Shown one piece after another: positions 1-4,704 of a stretch of DNA of 6,990 nucleotides. The stretch is from assembly GCA_021604885.1 (NCBI GenBank), contig BQJV01000170.1:1-6990 (forward strand), written 5' to 3'. The position numbers and the translations under genes are program-made. The DNA is from Acidimicrobiales bacterium (GTDB taxonomy: Bacteria; Actinomycetota; Acidimicrobiia; Acidimicrobiales; Aldehydirespiratoraceae). Positions within the stretch are counted from its first letter, which is position 1; each line of letters opens with the position of its first letter. Under the pieces are notes generated by a model. That model made no database searches and was not told the DNA's origin. It saw only the letters and a program-made list of their open reading frames with translations.

Positions 1-477
1 CCCGAGGGGGAGCGATCCCAAGTACGTGGCGATGAGCACGCCGCTCACCGCGAGGTAGTAGCGGACCCGCCAGTCGTCGTCGTCCTCGTCGGTGAACCGC
101 TGCTGACACAGCAGGAACTGCTGGTCGACGAGCGGGAACGCGAGCAGCAGACTCCGCCGCCGTGAGCCGGCGGCGAACCAGTGGGCCAGCCCCGCGGAAT
201 AGAGCGCGAACCGAGCGCTGACGAGGACCGCGGCGCCTGCCGCTGCGATCAGCGTGCCGCCGTCGCCGAGGGTCTCGGTCAGCACGAGGTGGGAGCTCCC
301 CGCCATGAGGATCGCCGCACCCAGGTACCCGGCCGTGAAGGAGATGCCCGCGTCCGCCGTTGCGGCACCGACCGCGAGGGCGAACGGCACGATCGGGAGC
401 GCGAGCGGCACCGTGTCGCGCACGCCCTGCCCGATCGGTCCGCCGCGGCGGACCCGTACGTTCGTGGCGGTCGTCAT
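1..477 (-). CDS. azlC: AzlC-family inner-membrane permease, partial (C-terminus beyond left edge)
   Basis: Reading the minus strand from ATG 477-475 gives 159 residues with no stop up to position 1, so the C-terminal part of a protein usually about 230-240 residues long is missing. AzlC proteins are multi-pass permeases that work with a small AzlD partner to export branched-chain or other hydrophobic amino acids. Visible family marks are the hydrophobic stretch around residues 24-40 (VPLALPIVPFALAVGAA), the glycine/serine turn AGSSH at 59-63 (AGASQ in many relatives), ARFALYSAGLA at 87-97, which matches the RHxLYSxSLA signature region, and the conserved FPLVDQQF at 113-120. An acidic run (TDEDDDDW, 128-135) precedes the next membrane segment. 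The start overlaps the stop of the upstream deacetylase as ATGA, so translation is probably coupled. An AzlD gene would be expected just left of the window. Family assignment is firm; the substrate is unknown. Confidence 0.85.
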   Translation of the reverse strand, partial: MTTATNVRVRRGGPIGQGVRDTVPLALPIVPFALAVGAATADAGISFTAGYLGAAILMAGSSHLVLTETLGDGGTLIAAAGAAVLVSARFALYSAGLAHWFAAGSRRRSLLLAFPLVDQQFLLCQQRFTDEDDDDWRVRYYLAVSGVLIATYLGSLPLG

Positions 478-1295
478 GCCGCAACCGCTCTCGGACGACA
501 GGTCTTCGGCGTCCAGGGAGATCCCCACTCAGCCGAGACGACCGCCTGCAACAACTCCTCCGAGGTCGGCGAACGGAAGGCCTCCTGGTCGATCCAGCGG
601 AGATAGTCGGACTCGCCCATGAGGCCCGCCAGCGGCTCGGTCTGGCTGGCATGGCAGCGCAGCACGGCTCGCTTGGTGGCGAGGGCCGCGCCCCGCACGT
701 CGAGGACGAGATCGAGATCCGCCGGCGACACGCCCGTGGGCTCGTCGGTCATCCACGCGCCGACGGCGTCGTGGAACGGACGCCACTCGTCCAGCCAATC
801 GGTCGTCTTCGCGGCAAAGCGCAGTTCGCCGATACCGGTGTCGAGCCAGGCCGACGTGGTGGCCAACCCACACGCGACATGATCGCCGTGGCCGGTCATC
901 CCGTCCGGTCCGAACGTGACGGTGAGCTCAGGACGCACCTCCTTCATCACCGGCACGATCTCGTCCGCGACAATCCCGGTGTCGAGCCGGTCGAGCGAGC
1001 CGTCGGGCGCGCCGACGAAGCGGACGTCGGTGACGCCGATCGTGGCCATCGCCTCGCGCAATTCGGCGCGGCGCAGCATCGAGCGGCCGGCGTGCGGGCG
1101 TTCGTCGTCGTCCGCGAAACCGAGCTCGCCGTCGGTCAGGGCCAGCACCGTCACGGTGCCGCCGCGGGCGACGACCTCGGCCATGAGACCGCCGCTCAGG
1201 TACGCCTCGTCGTCGGGATGGGCCCAGACGCCGAGCAGTCGCCGGGGAATGTCGCCCTCGATGTCATGGGCGGGAAGGGCATGTGAGTTCTGCAT
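474..1295 (-). CDS. LmbE/PIG-L family zinc-dependent N-deacetylase
   Basis: The protein has 273 residues. The family removes acetyl groups from N-acetylglucosamine-type and related amides (MshB and Mca of mycothiol metabolism, PIG-L of GPI synthesis, LmbE of lincomycin). The zinc and catalytic signature AHPDDE lies at residues 25-30 (H26 and D29 as ligands, D28 as general base by family analogy). The second signature is GHGDH at 135-139, with H139 the likely third ligand. The more usual form is GHPDH, so Pro is replaced by Gly. The Tyr that MshB carries five residues before the last ligand is Thr134 here, which argues against true MshB. No signal peptide or membrane segment is seen, so it is probably cytoplasmic. 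Start ATG 1295-1293 is preceded by GAGGG almost touching it, a tight spacing. It is divergent from the OsmC gene and overlaps the AzlC gene by 4 nt. The fold is certain; the substrate is unknown. Confidence 0.92.
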   Translation of the reverse strand: MQNSHALPAHDIEGDIPRRLLGVWAHPDDEAYLSGGLMAEVVARGGTVTVLALTDGELGFADDDERPHAGRSMLRRAELREAMATIGVTDVRFVGAPDGSLDRLDTGIVADEIVPVMKEVRPELTVTFGPDGMTGHGDHVACGLATTSAWLDTGIGELRFAAKTTDWLDEWRPFHDAVGAWMTDEPTGVSPADLDLVLDVRGAALATKRAVLRCHASQTEPLAGLMGESDYLRWIDQEAFRSPTSEELLQAVVSAEWGSPWTPKTCRPRAVAA

Positions 1296-1302
1296 GCCCT
1301 CA

Positions 1303-1312
1303 TTCGTACGAA
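1303..1312. promoter_or_regulatory. Perfect 10-bp palindrome TTCGTACGAA before the deacetylase start
   Basis: TTCGTACGAA is a perfect palindrome ending 8 bp before the deacetylase start codon, inside the near-symmetric CATTCGTACGAAATG. Its position would suit an operator blocking the minus-strand gene, or an A/T-containing -10 region (TACGAA on the minus strand) for a short-leader transcript. A 10-bp palindrome can occur by chance, so only the symmetry is asserted. Confidence 0.35.
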
Positions 1313-1326
1313 ATGGCTGGTCAGAG

Positions 1327-1381
1327 GTCTTGGAGACGATCTGGAGATCGGATCTTCAGGTTCTCCAGATGTTCTCCAGAC
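1327..1381. repeat. Large inverted repeat built from 11-bp-spaced octamer pairs (putative operator)
   Basis: On the plus strand CTTGGAGA (1329-1336) and TCTGGAGA (1340-1347) lie 11 bp apart. Their inverse TCTCCAGA occurs at 1362-1369 and 1373-1380, again 11 bp apart; these two are part of an exact 10-bp direct repeat GTTCTCCAGA (1360-1369 and 1371-1380). The two pairs face each other: 1331-1347 is the reverse complement of 1362-1378 at 15 of 17 positions, around a 14-nt centre (1348-1361). Two tandem half-sites one helical turn apart are the classic site of OmpR/PhoB-type winged helices and SARPs. The regulator encoded from 4705 has such a domain, so it is the natural candidate ligand, though this is not shown by the sequence. 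A cruciform or RNA hairpin role is a less likely alternative. Confidence 0.7.
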
Positions 1382-1394
1382 GGTCTTCAAGACC
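1382..1394. repeat. Odd-length palindrome GGTCTT-C-AAGACC flanking the operator
   Basis: GGTCTT (1382-1387) and AAGACC (1389-1394) are perfect inverted copies around one C. The left end also resembles GGTCTTGGAGAC at 1326-1337, on the far side of the inverted repeat. Its start falls 11 bp after the start of the preceding GTTCTCCAGA copy (1371), so it may be a third, degenerate half-site in the same helical phase (TCTTCA against TCTCCA). Related words GATCTTCAGG (1351-1360) and GTCCTTCAGG (1406-1415) occur nearby. Confidence 0.5.
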
Positions 1395-1470
1395 TGCGTT
1401 CGCCGGTCCTTCAGGGTGGGGTCATCAACCACGGGGCCGACCGGCTCCGACCAACCGAAAGCAGAATCCA

Positions 1471-2037
1471 ATGAGCATCACCGATACCCCCACGGCGGAC
1501 AACGGCGTGAACGTCGAGGCCCTCCTGGGCGCCAAGGAGCACGTAGCGGCCGAACCCGCGCTCGCCGCGTTCGTCTGGAAGGCGTCGAGCGAGTGGGTCA
1601 ACGGCGCCCACACGCGTTCCACGATCGAGAAGTTCCACGGACTCCAGGGCGAGCAGTCGCACCGTGAGGCCTACGAGCTCGACACCGATCACCCGGAGCT
1701 CTTCGCCGCCACGGACAACGGCGTCACCCCGACCGAGATGGTGCTGGCCGGCCTCGCCGGCTGCCTGACCGCCGGCGTCGCCAGCGTCGCCCAGAACCGC
1801 GGCATCCAGCTGCACTCGGTCACGGCCGAGATCGGCGGCTCCATGGACATCCGCGGCATCCTCGGTGCCGATCGCGACGTCCGCAACGGCTTCGACGGCA
1901 TCACCGTCACGTTCACGGTCGACGCGGACGCGTCGGCGGAGGACATCGCGAAGCTCGTCGCCCAGTCGCAGAAGCGCAGCGCCGTCTTCGACGTCATCAG
2001 CAACGAAACCCCGATCGCGATCGAGGTCGCGTCCTGA
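1471..2037 (+). CDS. OsmC-family protein with a single cysteine
   Basis: The protein has 188 residues. The OsmC/Ohr superfamily includes thiol peroxidases that reduce organic hydroperoxides using two cysteines, as well as many members of unknown role. The core pattern is clear: PTEMVLAGLAGCLTAGVASVA around residues 87-107 with the N-terminal catalytic-type Cys98, then a beta sheet, then the C-terminal helix and strand ending in VFDVISNETPIAIEV. The position equivalent to the resolving cysteine (the CP motif of Ohr/OsmC) reads R169-S170-A171-V172, and Cys98 is the only cysteine in the protein. A classical two-cysteine peroxidase cycle is therefore not available within one chain. The frame is open far upstream, but ATG 1471 fits the family N-terminus and clears the operator region. 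It is the first gene of the rightward set, followed 93 bp later by the FAD oxidoreductase. It is probably cytoplasmic, possibly acting with the flavin enzymes. Confidence 0.9.
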   Translation: MSITDTPTADNGVNVEALLGAKEHVAAEPALAAFVWKASSEWVNGAHTRSTIEKFHGLQGEQSHREAYELDTDHPELFAATDNGVTPTEMVLAGLAGCLTAGVASVAQNRGIQLHSVTAEIGGSMDIRGILGADRDVRNGFDGITVTFTVDADASAEDIAKLVAQSQKRSAVFDVISNETPIAIEVAS

Positions 2038-2050
2038 ACCCCGCCCGATG

Positions 2051-2098
2051 CGACCGGGTCAGGCAACACGTCCCACGCGGGACTCCCTGACCCGGTCG
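2051..2098 (+). terminator. Nested hairpin between OsmC and oxidoreductase genes (attenuator or U-less terminator)
   Basis: CGACCGGGTCAGG (2051-2063) and CCTGACCCGGTCG (2086-2098) form a perfect 13-bp stem beginning 14 nt after the OsmC stop. Inside the 22-nt loop GTCCC (2070-2074) and GGGAC (2079-2083) form a second 5-bp stem with a 4-nt loop. No T-run follows; the next bases are TCGTCGGCGG. In high-GC actinomycetes U-less hairpins can still attenuate transcription, but this one could equally stabilise the 3' end of the OsmC message or be a processing site that uncouples the first gene from the flavoprotein genes. The structure is certain; the function is inferred. Confidence 0.65.
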
Positions 2099-2119
2099 TC
2101 GTCGGCGGCCCGAAACGAC

Positions 2120-2123
2120 GGAG
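2120..2123 (+). promoter_or_regulatory. Ribosome binding site GGAG for the FAD oxidoreductase
   Basis: GGAG lies 7 nt before ATG 2131, good Shine-Dalgarno spacing. It fixes the start of the oxidoreductase just downstream of the nested hairpin. Confidence 0.65.
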
Positions 2124-2130
2124 TCGAGCC

Positions 2131-3387
2131 ATGCCCTACACCCCCGCACTCATCATCGGCGCCGGCCAGTGCGGCCTCGCCATGAGCCGTTCGCTCACCG
2201 AACGCAAGATCGACCACGTGATCCTCGAGCGAGGCGACGTGGCCAACTCGTGGCGCACCGAACGGTGGGACTCGCTCCGACTCCTCACACCGAACTGGCA
2301 GACGCGGCTTCCCGACTGGCAGTACACCGGCACCGACCCCGACGGCTACATGTCCGCCGGCGAACTCGTGGGCTACCTCGGCGAGTACGCCGACAAGATC
2401 GACGCCCCCATCCACACCAACACTTCTGTCCGCAGCGTGCGCCGCATGGGCGGCGGTTTCGCGGGCTGGGAAGTCCGCACGGACGACGATCTCTGGTTCG
2501 CCCGGACCGTCGTGATCGCGACGGGCGCCTGCAGCACGCCGGACATCCCGGACGTCGCTGCCGCCCTGCCCGACCACATCGACCAGTTGTCCCCGATCCA
2601 CTATCGCAACCCGGCGCAGCTGGCCCCGGGCGGTGTGCTGGTCGTCGGTGCCTCGGCGTCGGGCACACAGCTCGCCGACGAGCTCCGACGCGCCGGCCGC
2701 GACGTGACACTCGCCGTATCCCGCCACGTCCGCCTGCCGCGGACCTACCGAGGCATGGACATTCAGTGGTGGCTCGACACCACCGGCATTCTCGACACCC
2801 GCTACGACGAGGTCGCCGACATCGAGCGGGCCCGGCGCGCACCCTCCCTGCAGATCGTGGGCACCCCCGACCAGCGCAGCGTGGACCTCGGTCTGTTGCA
2901 GCACCAGGGCGTCCGGCTCGCCGGCCGGGTGACCGACATCGACGGCACCGACGTTCGCTTCGACGACCTCGTCGCCGAACGCTGTGCGCACGCAGACGAC
3001 AAGCTGTCGCGGCTGCTCGACCGGTGCGACGCGGTTGCCCACCAGTGCGGCATCGAGGACGAACTCGAGCCGCCGTACCGCCCCGCCCGCGTCGACGCGC
3101 CGGCCACCCCGGCAACGATCGATCTCGACGCCGAGGGGATCTCCACGGTGATCTGGGCGACCGGCTTCCGACCCAACTACCCGTGGCTGCAGGAACGCGT
3201 CTTCGACGAGCGCGGCGAGATTCGCCACGACGGCGGCGTCATCGATGCCGAACACGGCCTCTACGCCCTGGGCCTGCCGTTCCTGCGTCGCCGCAAGTCC
3301 ACCTTCATCGATGGGGCCGGCGCTGACGCCGCCGACCTCGCCGACCACCTGTCCAACCATCTCGATCGTGTGCCGCTCGTCGTCTGA
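2131..3387 (+). CDS. FAD/NAD(P)-binding oxidoreductase, flavin monooxygenase/CzcO-like
   Basis: The protein has 418 residues. It looks like a two-dinucleotide-fold flavoprotein of the flavin-containing monooxygenase/CzcO group, which use NAD(P)H and O2 to oxygenate N, S or carbonyl substrates. The FAD site is GAGQCG at residues 10-15 with Glu33 at the end of the second strand. The sequence WRTERWDSLRLLTPNW (41-56) is typical of this group. A first ATG motif lies at 130-132. The NAD(P) site is GASASG at 173-178, directly after IHYRNPAQL (156-164), which sits where FMOs carry their HSxxY region. The second ATG motif is WATGFRPNY (342-350). The C-terminus LPFLRRRKSTFIDGAG (382-397, of which the last residues bind flavin) matches a conserved actinobacterial subfamily as I recall it. 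No signal peptide. It is 93 bp after OsmC and 31 bp before the next flavoprotein, so cotranscription is likely. The substrate cannot be read from sequence. Confidence 0.9.
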   Translation: MPYTPALIIGAGQCGLAMSRSLTERKIDHVILERGDVANSWRTERWDSLRLLTPNWQTRLPDWQYTGTDPDGYMSAGELVGYLGEYADKIDAPIHTNTSVRSVRRMGGGFAGWEVRTDDDLWFARTVVIATGACSTPDIPDVAAALPDHIDQLSPIHYRNPAQLAPGGVLVVGASASGTQLADELRRAGRDVTLAVSRHVRLPRTYRGMDIQWWLDTTGILDTRYDEVADIERARRAPSLQIVGTPDQRSVDLGLLQHQGVRLAGRVTDIDGTDVRFDDLVAERCAHADDKLSRLLDRCDAVAHQCGIEDELEPPYRPARVDAPATPATIDLDAEGISTVIWATGFRPNYPWLQERVFDERGEIRHDGGVIDAEHGLYALGLPFLRRRKSTFIDGAGADAADLADHLSNHLDRVPLVV

Positions 3388-3407
3388 CGACCGGCCGCCG
3401 ACCCCAC

Positions 3408-3411
3408 GGAG
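3408..3411 (+). promoter_or_regulatory. Ribosome binding site GGAG that fixes the second flavoprotein start
   Basis: The open frame extends upstream to an ATG at 3245, deep inside the preceding gene. GGAG 7 nt before ATG 3419, and the FAD-binding fold beginning a few residues later, choose 3419 as the true start. Confidence 0.65.
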
Positions 3412-3418
3412 CACCATC

Positions 3419-4585
3419 ATGAACCAGTCCCCCTCCCACTACGACGCCGTGATCGTCGGCGCTCGCGCCGCCGGCGCGTCGACCGCGATGTTGCTGGCCC
3501 GCGCCGGCCTCGACGTTCTCGTGGTCGACCGATCGGCCGCCGGCAGCGACACGCTGTCGAGCCACGCACTGATGCGCCAAGCGGTCTCACAGCTCAACCG
3601 CTGGGGCATCGTCCCGGCGCTCGTCGATGCCGGAACGCCGGCCATTCGCCGCACGGTCTTCGCCTATCCCGACCATGAAGTGTCGGTCGACATCCGCCCG
3701 GAGGGTGACGCCGAGGGGCTCTACGCGCCGCGCCGCACGGTGCTCGACCCGATCCTCGTGGACGCGGCTCGAGCGGCCGGCGCCGAAGTCCACCACGACA
3801 CGGCGCTCACCTCGCTCGTACGCGATGACGCGGGGCGCGTCCACGGCGTCCGCCTTCGCGACGCAGCCGGCAGCGAGCGCACGGTACTGGCCGACATCGT
3901 CATCGGCGCCGACGGGCTCCACAGCAAGGTCGCCCGCGAGGTCGACGCCCCCATCGTCCGGCGAGGGCGGGCGGCGAACGCCGTGGTCATGCGTTACATA
4001 TCCGGCTGCGATCTCGCGGATGACGAGTACCGCTGGATCAACCGTCCGACTCGCCTGGGTGGCGCCATCCCGACGAACGACGGCGTGCACTGCCTGTTCT
4101 CGTCGCTTCGGCCGACCGAGTTCGCCACCGCCCGCCACGATGTCGAGTCGCTGTTCTGGGAGAGCCTCGAGGAGCTCGATCCCGCCGTGGCCGACGCGGC
4201 TCGCGGCGGCGATCCGGCCGGTCCGTTCCGGACCTTCCCCGGACACCTCGGTCAGTTCCGCCGGCCTGTCGGTGACGGCTGGGCCCTCGTCGGGGACGCC
4301 GGCTACTTCAAGGATCCGGCCGCGGCGCACGGCATCTCCGATGCGCTTCGCGACGCAGAGCTGCTCGCCGACGCGATCGTCGACGGTAACCTCGCGGCCT
4401 ACGGGTCGACCCGAGACCGCCTGTCCGCCGGCTTGTTCGATGCGCTCGAGTCGATCGTCGACTGGAGCTGGACGATCGACGAACTGCCCGAGCGTCACTT
4501 CCACATGGGCAAGGCCATGTCCATCGAGCACAACGCCGTCCTCGAGCATTTCGCCGCGCGCCACCCCCGCGTTGCCGCCGCCTAG
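3419..4585 (+). CDS. FAD-dependent oxidoreductase, FixC/geranylgeranyl-reductase/PHBH-like
   Basis: The protein has 388 residues. It is a one-Rossmann-fold flavoprotein of the class that includes geranylgeranyl reductases, FixC-like proteins and aromatic hydroxylases. The FAD motif reads VGARAAG (13-19), with Arg in place of the middle Gly of GxGxxG, common in this subgroup, followed by Asp37 after the second strand. RRTVLD (105-110) and the IGADGLHS motif (162-169) mark flavin and NADPH contacts known from p-hydroxybenzoate hydroxylase. LVGDAGYFKDPAAAHGI (290-306) is the GD motif that contacts FAD ribose, followed by a helix SDALRDAELLADAI. The C-terminal part is rich in Trp, His and Asp (DWSWTIDELPERHFHMG) and may shape the substrate pocket. 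No membrane segment is seen. Placed 31 bp after the other flavoprotein with its own Shine-Dalgarno site, it is very likely cotranscribed. It could be a monooxygenase or a reductase; the sequence does not decide. Confidence 0.9.
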   Translation: MNQSPSHYDAVIVGARAAGASTAMLLARAGLDVLVVDRSAAGSDTLSSHALMRQAVSQLNRWGIVPALVDAGTPAIRRTVFAYPDHEVSVDIRPEGDAEGLYAPRRTVLDPILVDAARAAGAEVHHDTALTSLVRDDAGRVHGVRLRDAAGSERTVLADIVIGADGLHSKVAREVDAPIVRRGRAANAVVMRYISGCDLADDEYRWINRPTRLGGAIPTNDGVHCLFSSLRPTEFATARHDVESLFWESLEELDPAVADAARGGDPAGPFRTFPGHLGQFRRPVGDGWALVGDAGYFKDPAAAHGISDALRDAELLADAIVDGNLAAYGSTRDRLSAGLFDALESIVDWSWTIDELPERHFHMGKAMSIEHNAVLEHFAARHPRVAAA

Positions 4586-4603
4586 ACGGTGCTCGAAATG
4601 TTG

Positions 4604-4620
4604 CGGGTGTCAGACACCTG
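4604..4620 (+). terminator. Short palindromic hairpin after the flavoprotein gene (possible weak terminator)
   Basis: The core GGTGTC-A-GACACC (4606-4618) is a perfect odd-length palindrome 20 nt after the flavoprotein stop. As RNA it folds as a 7-bp stem with one G-U pair and a 3-nt loop (4611-4613), then TTGTTG. A short U-poor tail makes it at best a weak terminator. The octamer TGTTGCGG stands on both sides (4599-4606 and 4622-4629). A dispersed palindromic repeat is the main alternative. Confidence 0.45.
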
Positions 4621-4678
4621 TTGTTGCGGTCGGTGATCGTCTTGTGGGAGTCGTTGAACGGCGGCGCCGGAGCGCGGC

Positions 4679-4684
4679 GAGGGA
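4679..4684 (+). promoter_or_regulatory. Purine run GAGGGA that may serve an upstream GTG start of the regulator
   Basis: GAGGGA lies 8 nt before an in-frame GTG at 4693 but 20 nt before ATG 4705. This makes GTG 4693 a real alternative start, adding four residues (VSRG). The ATG start has no Shine-Dalgarno site, but TAGTGT at 4691-4696 is a passable -10 box for a leaderless transcript beginning at or near 4705. The two readings are mutually exclusive uses of the same bases. Confidence 0.35.
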
Positions 4685-4704
4685 CGGCGGTAGTGTCGCG
4701 CGGC

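Larger units (their letters stand above)
1296..1470. promoter_or_regulatory. Divergent intergenic region with clustered operator-like repeats
   Basis: These 175 bp separate the minus-strand deacetylase start from the plus-strand OsmC start and contain no credible gene. Both transcription units must initiate here. Convincing -35/-10 pairs are not recognisable on either strand. The left two thirds (about 1321-1416) are less G+C-rich than the flanking genes and packed with related TCTCCAGA/TCTTCAG words, described separately. The stretch from about 1417 to 1470, leading into the OsmC gene, has only a weak GAAAG purine run at about 1456-1460 as a ribosome-binding candidate. If the repeats bind an activator, poor promoter hexamers would be expected; that is inference. 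Confidence 0.7.

Noticed and set aside
360..1286. Plus-strand open frame (308 codons) opposite the deacetylase
   Set aside because: Composition is Arg/Gly/Pro-rich without motifs, while the minus strand shows AHPDDE and GHGDH.
474..1295. Assignment of the deacetylase as MshB (mycothiol synthesis)
   Set aside because: The second motif has Gly for Pro and Thr at the MshB tyrosine position, and no other mycothiol gene is in the window.
1321..1416. CRISPR-like or satellite array in the divergent spacer
   Set aside because: The repeats are only 8-10 bp, inverted as well as direct, with an 11-bp period; this is operator architecture, not repeat-spacer units.
916..1470. N-terminal extension of the OsmC gene back to 916
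   Set aside because: The extension runs through the antisense of the deacetylase and the operator repeats and has no domain; ATG 1471 starts the family-length protein.
3245..3418. Upstream start of the second flavoprotein inside the preceding gene
   Set aside because: GGAG 7 nt before ATG 3419 and the FAD fold beginning a few residues later make 3419 the start.
2059..3420. Long antisense open frame (453 codons) opposite the FAD oxidoreductase
   Set aside because: Val/Gly/Arg-rich composition with no motif. The plus-strand gene has two dinucleotide-binding motifs, a ribosome binding site and correct family length.
3587..4564. Antisense open frame (325 codons) opposite the second flavoprotein
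   Set aside because: Same GC-bias shadow effect; the plus strand carries the DG and GD flavin motifs.
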